Assembly: GCA_023413135.1 (NCBI GenBank)
Contig: JAEZQK010000032.1
Coordinates: 90,170-154,169, forward strand
Reading direction: 5' to 3'
DNA: 64,000 bases
From: Bacillota bacterium
Lineage (GTDB): Bacteria > Bacillota > Clostridia > Christensenellales > Aristaeellaceae
Each line of letters begins with the position of its first letter. The stretch's first letter is position 1. Position numbers and translations under genes: made by a program. Positions 8,033 through 15,933 of this stretch are shown piece after piece. Under the pieces are notes generated by a model. That model did not search any database and was not told the DNA's origin. It saw only the letters and a program-made list of their open reading frames with translations.

Positions 8033-8908
8033 ATGGAGACCAACCGGCCCATCATTGCGCTGATGTATGATTTTGACAACACGCTTTGCACAACCGATAT
8101 GCAGAACTATTCCTTCATTCCAGGCCTCGGCATGGAGCCGGATGCATTTTGGGATATGTCGCGCCGCATGGCGGAAGAGAAGAAAATGGACAGGATCCTG
8201 GCCTATATGTACCTGATGGTAAAAAAGGCAGGAGAGAAACAAAAATCAATCCGGCAGGAAGACCTGGTGGCGCTGGGAAAGGATATTCAATTGTTTCCCG
8301 GCGTTATGGATTGGTTTGCGAGAATCAATGCCTTTGGGGAAGCCCACGGCGTTCAAATCCAGCACTATATCATCTCCTCCGGCTTGAAGGAGATCATTGA
8401 AGGCTCGGTCATCGCAAGTCAGTTCAGGGAGATATATGCCTGCGCCTTCCACTACGATGACGATGGCGTGGCAGACTGGCCTGCCGTTACGGTGAACTAT
8501 ACGGCAAAGACGCAGTTTCTGTTCCGCATCAATAAGGGCGTCCTTCTCATGTCGGAGGATGTGGAGCTCAACAAATTCATCCTCGAGGATGACCGGCCCG
8601 TCCCCTTTCGGAACATGGTCTATTTTGGCGACGGGCTGACGGACGTGCCCTGCATGAAGCTCGTGAAGACAAACGGAGGCAAATCCATTGCCGTCTACAC
8701 GCAAAAGGAGAAGGTGGAGAGCCTGCTTTCGGACAAGCGGGTGGATTTTATAGCGCCTGCCGATTATTCGGAAGGCTCGGAATTGGATGGGCTGGTTAAA
8801 GCGATCATCGCTCATATGGCCTGTGGCGATGCTTTGGCACGCAAAAGCCGCGCCCAGGTCAAGCTGGCCGGGAAAAAGCATGGCAGCGGCGGAGGAAGTG
8901 TGGCATAG
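8033..8908 (+). CDS. HAD-superfamily phosphatase
   Basis: 291 residues from the ATG at 8033, chosen because GAAAGGAG precedes it. Motif I is DFDNT (residues 13-17; Asp13 nucleophile, Asp15 acid/base). Motif II is the ISSG stretch near residue 115. Motif IV is the FGDGLTDVPC segment near residue 204, with its acidic metal ligands. An alpha-helical cap of about 80 residues lies between motifs I and II. This is a cytoplasmic hydrolase of small phosphate esters, but HAD substrate specificity cannot be read from motifs. The C-terminus is basic and glycine-rich (KKHGSGGGS). Transcribed alone, divergent from the sugar operon. Confidence 0.85.
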   Translation: METNRPIIALMYDFDNTLCTTDMQNYSFIPGLGMEPDAFWDMSRRMAEEKKMDRILAYMYLMVKKAGEKQKSIRQEDLVALGKDIQLFPGVMDWFARINAFGEAHGVQIQHYIISSGLKEIIEGSVIASQFREIYACAFHYDDDGVADWPAVTVNYTAKTQFLFRINKGVLLMSEDVELNKFILEDDRPVPFRNMVYFGDGLTDVPCMKLVKTNGGKSIAVYTQKEKVESLLSDKRVDFIAPADYSEGSELDGLVKAIIAHMACGDALARKSRAQVKLAGKKHGSGGGSVA

Positions 8909-9223
8909 CCAGATGTTGGATATATTCTTCCAGCCGGCTCGGCCGGGAAAAGGTGGAAATATTTTTCCACCCATTTCTCGGTGTATTGTAAAAATAAGGC
9001 AAGATATTTTTGGAAATTCATGCATATACTTGCTGACAGGAATTGGGGAGTTGACGTTTTTCCTTTTCATATGATAACGAAATATTACAAATACTGGAAT
9101 TTGATCAAACAGACGCACCACTAGGTATTGCTATAGCCTGCTGAAAAAACACTATATATCGGCGCGAATCGACAAATGTTTAGTGCTTTTCAAAAAAAAA
9201 GATGAATTTTGCTGTAAAAAGTA

Positions 9224-9251
9224 TTGACAGCGATTGAGTGCATGATATACT
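9224..9251 (+). promoter_or_regulatory. Sigma-A promoter of the flagellar operon
   Basis: TTGACA at 9224-9229, 16-base spacer, TATACT at 9246-9251. Transcription would start near 9258, giving a leader of about 290 nt that contains the riboswitch. Confidence 0.8.
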
Positions 9252-9280
9252 TATTACGGATAGTATGTTTGGCATTATAT

Positions 9281-9342
9281 GGCGGGTACCTGGTAGATAA
9301 TGGTGACCCACCGGGAGGTGATGCTGGAAAACCGGCGCATCC
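9281..9342 (+). ncRNA. Unassigned structured leader RNA upstream of the c-di-GMP aptamer
   Basis: Two possible stems lie between promoter and riboswitch. GGCGGGT (9281-9287) pairs with ACCCACC (9306-9312) with one mismatch. GCTGG (9323-9327) pairs with CCGGC (9332-9336) around an AAAA loop, extended by GAT/ATC across a two-base bulge. I do not recognise a known riboswitch class. Confidence 0.35.
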
Positions 9343-9380
9343 AAAATTTACCTTATTTATAGTTATGAAAAGAAATAAAT

Positions 9381-9462
9381 ATCGAACGAAATGGCAAACC
9401 CATCGAATCGAAAGGTGGGGACGCAAAGCTATAGGGTCTGAAATGACAGCCAGTTGCCGAAA
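9381..9462 (+). promoter_or_regulatory. Cyclic-di-GMP-I (GEMM) riboswitch
   Basis: The conserved aptamer blocks occur in order: GGCAAACC, a GAAA tetraloop flanked by a short stem, GGGGACGCAAAGC, GGGTCTG, AAATGACAGCCAG and TTGCCGAA. This matches the c-di-GMP-I consensus, including the tetraloop and its receptor region. A TTTTTT run at 9468-9473 directly follows, suggesting ligand-dependent early termination, although I could not draw the full terminator stem. It sits in the leader of flgB, as the known c-di-GMP-I switch does ahead of the Clostridioides difficile flgB operon, where c-di-GMP shuts off motility. Confidence 0.9.
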
Positions 9463-9550
9463 AGGTATTTTTTGTTGCGCAAAAATGGGCGATTGCTGCA
9501 AATACAATACAAATCGTTACAAAACAGTGAAAAAAAGGGAGGGATTCTGT

Positions 9551-9940
9551 GTGAGCAGCGCACTGGACAACACAAGCATGACACTTCTTCAAAAAAGTCT
9601 GGACGCCGTGTGGCAAAGGCAGCAAGTGATTGCCAACAATATCGCAAACGCTGCCACACCCGGCTACAAAAGCCAGCGGCTGGAATTTGAAGACTTGCTG
9701 GAAAAGCAGCTTCAAAAGACCGGGACCGATGAGGAAGGTTTGCAAGATGCCCTTGAAAAGGTGGAGCCCCGGATCGTGCGCGATGAAAGCACCGCGGCCC
9801 AGGAAGACGGGAACAATGTTGACCTTGATTACGAGAACATTGAAATGGCCAGGGCACAGATGCAGTACAGCTATATGGCCAATTCCCTCAATGCGCAGAT
9901 CAACCGGCTCAAGTATGTGATCACAGAAGGGCGTGGATAA
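9551..9940 (+). CDS. flgB: Flagellar basal-body proximal rod protein FlgB
   Basis: 129 residues from the GTG at 9551, which follows a GGGAGG ribosome site; the longer open frame upstream is riboswitch RNA. The rod signature IANNIANAATPGYKSQRLEFEDLL is present near residues 28-50, and the C-terminal helix (ARAQMQYSYMANSLNAQI) is the second half of the coiled rod fold. FlgB forms the cell-proximal rod with FlgC and FliE and is exported by the flagellar type III system. First gene of the operon, so the riboswitch acts on everything downstream; two bases separate it from flgC. Confidence 0.93.
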   Translation: MSSALDNTSMTLLQKSLDAVWQRQQVIANNIANAATPGYKSQRLEFEDLLEKQLQKTGTDEEGLQDALEKVEPRIVRDESTAAQEDGNNVDLDYENIEMARAQMQYSYMANSLNAQINRLKYVITEGRG

Positions 9941-9942
9941 AG

Positions 9943-10386
9943 ATGGCATTCCTGGATTCATTGAACATCAGCGGTTCGGGCTTGACCGCGCAGAAGCTGC
10001 GCATGCAGGTGGTGGCGCAGAACTTGGCAAACGCTCAAACTACAAGAACCGAAGAGGGTGGGCCCTACAGGCGGAAGCTGGTTGTGCTCTCAGAAAGAAA
10101 CAGGACAGATGCCTTCTCAACGGAGTTGAATGCCTCCATCAGCGGGAAAGCATCCGCAGCCGGAGTAGAGGCCACCGCCATCGTGGAAGATGCGGATGAC
10201 TTCAAGCTGGAGTATGATCCGACTCACCCCGATGCTGACGAAAACGGGTATGTACAGCTTCCCAACGTGAACACGGTGGAAGAAATGGTGGACATCATGT
10301 CCGCTTCCAGGCTGTACGAAGCCAATGTGACGGCATTCAACGCCATGAAGGAAATGGCCGCAAAGGCTCTTGAAATAGGAAAATAA
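9943..10386 (+). CDS. flgC: Flagellar basal-body rod protein FlgC
   Basis: 147 residues, typical length. The N-terminal rod motif is LNISGSGLTAQKLRMQVVAQNLANAQTTRTEEGGPYRRK and the C-terminal motif YVQLPNVNTVEEMVDIMSASRLYEANVTAFN is nearly canonical. Exported rod subunit assembled above FliE/FlgB. Start ATG two bases after the flgB stop, so translational coupling is likely. Confidence 0.95.
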   Translation: MAFLDSLNISGSGLTAQKLRMQVVAQNLANAQTTRTEEGGPYRRKLVVLSERNRTDAFSTELNASISGKASAAGVEATAIVEDADDFKLEYDPTHPDADENGYVQLPNVNTVEEMVDIMSASRLYEANVTAFNAMKEMAAKALEIGK

Positions 10387-10435
10387 CCTGGAAAACTGAT
10401 ACGAAAGAATAGCGCGAAAGAAATGGGGAATGGAC

Positions 10436-10738
10436 ATGGCTATTGAATCGGTAAAGCTTGCGCAATACATAGCAAACCTTCAAAAGCCGTCGGGCACCAC
10501 CTCTGTATCGGAGAATTTCGTGCCCTTTGAGGACATGTTGAAGGAGGCCGTTCAGCAGACGGTCAGCACCGACGCGGCAACCAAGTTCGATGTGATCAAT
10601 CTGGTGACCGGCAACAGCGATTCACCCCACAACATTACCATCAATGCGGCCAAAGCAGACCTGGCGGTGCATATGATGGTATCGGTCAGGAACAAGGTGC
10701 TGGATGCCTACAACGAGATCATGCGTATCACACTTTGA
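10436..10738 (+). CDS. fliE: Flagellar hook-basal body protein FliE
   Basis: About 100 residues. The second ATG (10436) is preferred because GGGGA lies at the right distance; the ATG at 10430 is two codons earlier. The C-terminal half (INAAKADLAVHMMVSVRNKVLDAYNEIMRITL) is the diagnostic FliE region that joins the MS ring to the rod. Gene order flgB-flgC-fliE-fliF is the standard Firmicutes arrangement. Confidence 0.92.
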   Translation: MAIESVKLAQYIANLQKPSGTTSVSENFVPFEDMLKEAVQQTVSTDAATKFDVINLVTGNSDSPHNITINAAKADLAVHMMVSVRNKVLDAYNEIMRITL

Positions 10739-10788
10739 CGTGTAGCCTGTTGCGTACGAAAGAAAAATTAGCTGATTAGAGGGCAAGC

Positions 10789-12369
10789 ATGGACCTTTCA
10801 ATCTCAAACCTCTTCCAGAGCATAAAGGGATACCTGGCGAAGCTGAGCCGCGGCAAGCGCGTTGCTCTTGCAGCTTTGCTTGTTTCCGTTATAGCTGGAG
10901 CGGTGATCCTGACAAATGTATTGGACAGCGCCGGTTATACGGTGCTGTACCGTGGTTTGTCGGCCTCCGAGGGTGTTGAGGTCGTAAATCTCCTGGACAG
11001 CATGGGTACCCCCTATAGGCTTCAAAATGATGGCACCATTCTGGTGCCCAAATCCAGTGAGGCCATGCTCAAGATGCAGCTGGCGGCGGAAGGATTCCCC
11101 AAGAGCACGCTGGGCTATGATGTTTTTACCAGTCAATCCGCATTGATGACAACTGATTACGAAAAAAGGCAATACCTGATTTTTCAGCTTCAGGACAGGC
11201 TGCAGGAATCTCTTCGGACACTGGAGGGCGTGAAAAACGCCATCGTGACCCTGAATGTGCCCGATGACAATTCCTTTGTGTTAAAAGCCGACAGGCCCCA
11301 GGCCTCCGCCTCGGTGGTGCTGGAGCTTTATTCGTATACCAGTCTTTCCGCCAAGCAGATCAGGGGCATTGAAGCGCTGGTTGCCAGGAGCGTGCCTGGG
11401 CTTCAAAGCGATCATGTTACCATTGTGGACAGCACCGGCGTGGAGCTCAATGATAAGTCGGAAGAATTGAGCGGGCAGGCACTTTCCCAGATCGACGCCA
11501 TCAGCAAAATCAACGAGTACTATAAGGAAAAGATCACGCGCTTTCTGGAGCCGGTGTTCGGCGCAGACGGCATGAGCGTGGCGGTAAACGTGCAGGTGGA
11601 TTTCCAACAGAAAGTCACCGAGAAGACGACATACTCACCTGTAGTGGGCGACAATGGCATACTGTCCAAAGAAGAGTTTGACCGCCAAAGCATCAACGGC
11701 GGCACCCTTCAAAACCTGGCCGCCGGTACGGATGCCAACACGGGCACGCCCACCTATGTGGAAGAAACGGATGGAGAGAACGATCAAAGCGCCAGCGAGA
11801 GCGGAAGCAATGAATACCTTGTAAACCAGCTCATTGAGGGCATTGAGGATAGCGGCGGGCATATTACGGACATGACCGTGGCCGTGATGATCAACAGCAG
11901 CTACCTGGCCGATGACCTGGTGGCCAAGTACAAGGAGATGGTGGCCTACGGTGTGGGCATCCCCGTTGAGAAGGTGGTTATCACCCATGCGGAATTTACG
12001 CCCAAGCAGGCGCCTATCTTCCCTCAGGAGCCGGCGGTGAAAATGGACGGCCTCATTATCGGTGTCGCGGTTACCTTTGTACTGCTGCTTTTATTGGCCG
12101 TGTACCTGACGCTGCGTTCGGGCCGCAAAAGAAAAGCAGCGTTGCAAAGCGCCCAGCGCCTTAAGCAGCAACAGCGTCAGCAGCAGGCGGGAAGGCCTGG
12201 ACAGGAGGCTGCGCAGCAGAGCGAGAAACAGGATGCTCCCGGTGAAATCGTATTGACTGAGACGAGGGAACAGGGCATCAAGCGCCAGGTGAAGGAATTT
12301 GCTACGGCCAATCCGGAAGTTGTAGCACAGCTGCTCAGAACATGGATGAAGGAGGACGATTCTAAATGA
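10789..12369 (+). CDS. fliF: Flagellar MS-ring protein FliF
   Basis: 526 residues. The first membrane helix lies near residues 24-46 and the second near 420-442 (GVAVTFVLLLLLAVYLTL). Between them is the periplasmic-side ring-building region (YTVLYRGLSASEGVEVVNLLDSMG and the ALEGV/VTLNVPD segment). A Gln/Arg-rich cytoplasmic tail leads to the conserved C-terminal FliG-binding helix (VKEFATANPEVVAQLLRTWM). FliF forms the membrane ring on which rod, export gate and C-ring assemble. It overlaps fliG by four bases (ATGA). Confidence 0.96.
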   Translation: MDLSISNLFQSIKGYLAKLSRGKRVALAALLVSVIAGAVILTNVLDSAGYTVLYRGLSASEGVEVVNLLDSMGTPYRLQNDGTILVPKSSEAMLKMQLAAEGFPKSTLGYDVFTSQSALMTTDYEKRQYLIFQLQDRLQESLRTLEGVKNAIVTLNVPDDNSFVLKADRPQASASVVLELYSYTSLSAKQIRGIEALVARSVPGLQSDHVTIVDSTGVELNDKSEELSGQALSQIDAISKINEYYKEKITRFLEPVFGADGMSVAVNVQVDFQQKVTEKTTYSPVVGDNGILSKEEFDRQSINGGTLQNLAAGTDANTGTPTYVEETDGENDQSASESGSNEYLVNQLIEGIEDSGGHITDMTVAVMINSSYLADDLVAKYKEMVAYGVGIPVEKVVITHAEFTPKQAPIFPQEPAVKMDGLIIGVAVTFVLLLLLAVYLTLRSGRKRKAALQSAQRLKQQQRQQQAGRPGQEAAQQSEKQDAPGEIVLTETREQGIKRQVKEFATANPEVVAQLLRTWMKEDDSK

Positions 12370-13379
12370 GCAGGCGGGCGAACAGCAATGCCTCGGCAAG
12401 AAAGGCGGCCACAGTCGTTCTTTCCCTTGGAGTGGAGCAAGCTTCCAGGGTCTACAAGTATTTGAGGCCGGAAGAAATCGAACAGATCACCCTGCAGATT
12501 GCCACGCTGGAGAACTTATCCCCCCAGGCGGTGGACAACACCATGGAGGAATTTTACAACCTGTGCATGGCGCAAAAATACATCACCGAGGGCGGCATTG
12601 AGTACGCCAAGGCGATTTTGGAAAAGGCCATGGGCGCTACCAGCGCGGCATCTGTCATCGAGCGGATCACAAGATCGCTTCAAACCAAGATGTTCAGCTT
12701 CCTGGACAAGGCAGACCCCAAGCATTTGCTGAGCCTGATTCAAAACGAGCACCCTCAGACCATCGCGCTGATCTTATCCTACTGCACAGCCGAGCAGGCT
12801 TCGGAAATCCTGAGCGAACTGCCCGGGGATACGCAGTTGGATGTGGTGGAGCGTATCGCTACCATGGACAGGACCAGCCCGGACGCCGTAAGAGAAGTAG
12901 AGAAGATGATCGAGCAGAAGCTGTCCATGAGCGAGTCGGTGGGCTTTGCGGAGATCGGCGGCGCCAAGTATATGGCGGGCGTATTGAACCTGGTTGACCG
13001 CAGCACGGAAAAATTCATCATGGAGGAGCTTTCCAAGCGCGATCCCCAATTGGCGGAGGACATCCGCAACCGCATGTTTGTGTTCGAGGATATCGCCACA
13101 TTGGATCCCATGCATATCCAGCGTTTTTTGCAGGATGTCAATGCCAACGATTTGCTCATCGCCCTCAAGGGCTGCTCCAAGGAAATCACCGAAGTCTTCT
13201 ATTCAAATATGTCGGTCCGCCTCAAAACTACGTTGGAGGAAGAGGCCGGATACCTGCACGGCGTAAGACTTTCTGCCGTGGAAGAAGCACAGCAGAAGCT
13301 TGTTTCTGTCATACGACGGCTTGAGGAGGCCGGCGAGATCACGATCAGCAGGGGCCGAAAGGATGAGACAATTGTCTAA
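12366..13379 (+). CDS. fliG: Flagellar motor switch protein FliG
   Basis: 337 residues, standard length. The N-terminal FliF-binding domain is followed by the middle-domain motif NEHPQTIALILSY and the C-terminal torque helix region. There, charged residues facing MotA appear in KGCSKEITEVFYSNMSVR. FliG forms the upper C-ring, transmitting torque and switching direction. Start ATG overlaps the fliF stop; the 3' end overlaps fliH by 17 bases. Confidence 0.96.
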   Translation: MSRRANSNASARKAATVVLSLGVEQASRVYKYLRPEEIEQITLQIATLENLSPQAVDNTMEEFYNLCMAQKYITEGGIEYAKAILEKAMGATSAASVIERITRSLQTKMFSFLDKADPKHLLSLIQNEHPQTIALILSYCTAEQASEILSELPGDTQLDVVERIATMDRTSPDAVREVEKMIEQKLSMSESVGFAEIGGAKYMAGVLNLVDRSTEKFIMEELSKRDPQLAEDIRNRMFVFEDIATLDPMHIQRFLQDVNANDLLIALKGCSKEITEVFYSNMSVRLKTTLEEEAGYLHGVRLSAVEEAQQKLVSVIRRLEEAGEITISRGRKDETIV

Positions 13380-14097
13380 GCTGCTTAAAGGGGAATGCAT
13401 TTGCATGGATGCATCAGGGTTTGTATACAACATTCCCGCGTGCACAAAACCCGAGCCGCAGGCCGAATCCGAACCAGAGGCCAGCCCCGATTTGAGCCGG
13501 GAAGAACTGGCATCCGCCGTCAAAAAGGCCCGCACCATTGTCGAAGGTGCCAACCGCTATCTTTTGAAAATGCATGGGCAGATGCGTGAGCAGGCCAGGG
13601 AAACGTTTGAAAGCGCCAGGGAGGAAGGCTATCAAAAGGGTTACGAGGAGGGGCAGGCCCAGGCTTTTGCCCAAAACGAACAGACGCTCGCGCAGATCAC
13701 CGCCCTCCTTCGCCAGATCGACCGTGGCAGGGATGCGCTGCTGATGCAGTACGAACAGAGCATGCTGGACCTGGCTCTGGATATTGCCCGCAAGGTTGTG
13801 GGCGCAAAGCTTATGGAGAATGACGAAGCATTTCTGAACATATTCCGCAGGGCGGCGGAAGGGCTTCGCGCTGTAAAGGCCGTACGGCTTCAGGTATCCC
13901 GGCACGAGGCCCGGTTTGTAACCGCCAGCAGCGACTATCTCAAAAGCCTTGTAGGCGGTGCGGAGCATCTGGATATTGAAGTGCTGGAGGATAAAGAGCC
14001 CGGCACGTGCATTCTGGAAACAGAGGATGTGCTGATTGACGCCAGTGCTTACCGGCAATTGGAAAAGCTGGTGCAGGCAGTGGAAGCCGTCCGGTAA
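13363..14097 (+). CDS. fliH: Flagellar export ATPase regulator FliH
   Basis: 244 residues from the ATG at 13363, chosen because GAAAGG precedes it and the upstream extension lies wholly inside fliG. A glutamate/proline-rich N-terminal part is followed by a helical stretch with GYQKGYEEGQAQAFAQNEQ (GxxxG-type repeats typical of FliH). The C-terminal domain contains LDLALDIARKVVGAKL, which binds the FliI ATPase. It acts as the stator of the export ATPase. Operon position directly before fliI supports the call. Confidence 0.88.
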   Translation: MRQLSKLLKGECICMDASGFVYNIPACTKPEPQAESEPEASPDLSREELASAVKKARTIVEGANRYLLKMHGQMREQARETFESAREEGYQKGYEEGQAQAFAQNEQTLAQITALLRQIDRGRDALLMQYEQSMLDLALDIARKVVGAKLMENDEAFLNIFRRAAEGLRAVKAVRLQVSRHEARFVTASSDYLKSLVGGAEHLDIEVLEDKEPGTCILETEDVLIDASAYRQLEKLVQAVEAVR

Positions 14098-14130
14098 CGA
14101 TGAAGTACCCAAGCGTAAGGAGGGGATGGG

Positions 14131-15456
14131 ATGTTTGAAGCGTACCGGCAGGCCGTTTCCCAAACGGAACCCATCCTGCGCGGGGGCAAGGTGGACAAGA
14201 TCATCGGCATGGTGCTGGAAAGCACCGGACCGGATGTGGATATCGGTACAGTCTGCCGCATCCACAATACCAGACGGAACGGTTGGATCGATGCCGAGGT
14301 GGTGGGCTTTAAAGGAAACCGGCTGCTTTTGATGCCGTTTGAGGAACCGGATGGTATATCACGGGGCAGCGTGGTGGAATCCACCGGTGACGCGCTGAAG
14401 ATCCCTGTGGGAATGGAACTGGTTGGCAGAGTGGTGGACGGGTTCGGCAGGCCCATCGACGAGGCAGGGTCCCTTCTATGCACGCAGCAGTATACGGTTG
14501 CGAATCTTCCTTCCAATCCCCTTTCAAGACCACGCATCGATACAAGGCTTCATATGGGGGTCAGGGCCATCGATTCGCTCCTGACCTGCGGCAAGGGCCA
14601 GCGCATGGGTATCTTCGCGGGCAGCGGCATTGGCAAAAGTACGCTGCTGGGTATGATGCTCAGGAACGTGGAAGCCGATGTGAACGTCATCGCACTGGTG
14701 GGGGAACGGGGCCGCGAGGTTCGGGACTTTATCGAAAAGGACCTGAAGGAGGAGGGCATGCGGCGCTCGGTGCTGGTGGTGGCCACCAGCGATCAGCCGG
14801 CCATGATGCGCTTAAAATGCGCGCTGACCGCCACCACTATTGCGGAGTATTTCCGGGACCAGGGCAAGGATGTGCTGCTGGTCATGGACTCGCTGACACG
14901 CTTTGCCATGGCCCAAAGGGAAATAGGCCTTGCCATAGGGGAGCCGCCGGTGGCCAGGGGTTACACGCCCTCCCTGTACGCCATTATGCCAAGGCTTCTG
15001 GAACGGTCGGGCAGATTTTCAAGCGGCTCTATCACCGGCATCTATACGGTGCTGGTGGAGGGCGATGATGTCAACGAGCCTATCTCCGACACGGTACGCG
15101 GCATCCTGGATGGCCATATCGTATTGTCACGGGCACAGGCAATGCGCAACCATTACCCGCCCATCGACATCCTGGCGAGCATCAGCCGTATTATGAACGA
15201 GATCATTCCTCCGGAGCAAATGCAGTATGCTTCCGCGCTCCGCTCTGCACTGTCGGCCTACTATGAGAACTTTGACCTGATCAGCATCGGCGCCTACAAG
15301 GGAGGAACGAATGTAAGGATTGATAACGCCATCGCCAATATTGACAGGATCAACGGGTTTTTAAAGCAGGATATCGACGAAAAGGCTCCCTTCGAGGAAA
15401 CCATGCGGAAGATGCAGGAGATCCATAACGCGATCTTAAAGGGAGGCGCGGCGTGA
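14131..15456 (+). CDS. fliI: Flagellum-specific export ATPase FliI
   Basis: 441 residues, usual length. The P-loop GSGIGKST lies near residue 164, Walker B is VLLVMDSLTRFAMAQRE, and the family signature PSLYAIMPRLLERSGRF is present. It is homologous to the F1 ATPase beta subunit and forms the hexamer that feeds substrates to the FlhA/FlhB gate. The four-base ATGA-type overlap with fliJ indicates coupled translation. Confidence 0.96.
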   Translation: MFEAYRQAVSQTEPILRGGKVDKIIGMVLESTGPDVDIGTVCRIHNTRRNGWIDAEVVGFKGNRLLLMPFEEPDGISRGSVVESTGDALKIPVGMELVGRVVDGFGRPIDEAGSLLCTQQYTVANLPSNPLSRPRIDTRLHMGVRAIDSLLTCGKGQRMGIFAGSGIGKSTLLGMMLRNVEADVNVIALVGERGREVRDFIEKDLKEEGMRRSVLVVATSDQPAMMRLKCALTATTIAEYFRDQGKDVLLVMDSLTRFAMAQREIGLAIGEPPVARGYTPSLYAIMPRLLERSGRFSSGSITGIYTVLVEGDDVNEPISDTVRGILDGHIVLSRAQAMRNHYPPIDILASISRIMNEIIPPEQMQYASALRSALSAYYENFDLISIGAYKGGTNVRIDNAIANIDRINGFLKQDIDEKAPFEETMRKMQEIHNAILKGGAA

Positions 15457-15899
15457 AAAAGTTCCAATTTCCGCTTCAAAAGGTGCTGGAATACGACACG
15501 CACATGCAAAAAAACGAGGCTGACGCCTTGAGCCTGTTGCTTGCGGAATATGCACGGCTGGAAAAAAAGCGGGATGCGATGCACAAAGACTACAGCGTGG
15601 CCAAGCAACAGTATCAGATGGATTGCGAAAAAGGCCAAAGTGCCAGCCGTACCGCCGCTGCCGGCATGTACATTGCGGATCAGAGCCAGCAACTGAAAAG
15701 GATCGGTGAGCAAATGCGGGAGCAGATGCGCCGGATTGACAAACAGCGGGAGAGGCTGCTTAAAGTTACCAAGGATAAAACCATGATCGAAAAGCTGAAG
15801 GAACGCGCCAAGGCAGACTATCAGGCAGACGAGCGAAAAAGCGACGAAATGTTCATTGCAGAGTTCGTTTCCAACCAGGTTGCCAAAGCGGGTGGCTGA
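15453..15899 (+). CDS. fliJ: Flagellar export protein FliJ
   Basis: 148 residues, almost entirely charged alpha helix, as expected for the coiled-coil FliJ stalk that sits in the FliI ring and contacts FlhA. The opening FQFPLQKVLEYDTHMQKNEADALSLLLAEYARLE is the family N-terminus. Position between fliI and fliK is canonical. GTG start overlapping the fliI stop. Confidence 0.9.
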   Translation: MKKFQFPLQKVLEYDTHMQKNEADALSLLLAEYARLEKKRDAMHKDYSVAKQQYQMDCEKGQSASRTAAAGMYIADQSQQLKRIGEQMREQMRRIDKQRERLLKVTKDKTMIEKLKERAKADYQADERKSDEMFIAEFVSNQVAKAGG

Positions 15900-15933
15900 A
15901 GGACACCCGGTATCGGGTACGGGAGGTGATTTT

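Larger units (their letters stand above)
8909..9550 (+). other. Leader and intergenic region before the flagellar operon
   Basis: About 640 bases without a credible gene. 8952-8971 is a perfect inverted repeat (GGTGGAAA/TTTCCACC) that may end the HAD transcript, though no T-run follows. 9224-9251 is a strong sigma-A promoter, 9281-9342 is predicted stem-loop RNA, and 9381-9462 is a c-di-GMP-I aptamer. The AT-rich 8990-9220 segment shows nothing I can interpret. Confidence 0.7.

Noticed and set aside
8952..8971. Perfect GGTGGAAA/TTTCCACC hairpin as a terminator of the HAD gene
   Set aside because: No T-run follows on the + strand, so I only mention it and do not call a terminator.
13414..14265. 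Long reverse-strand ORF opposite fliH
   Set aside because: Shadow of a GC-rich gene on the other strand; no ribosome site and no recognisable protein pattern.
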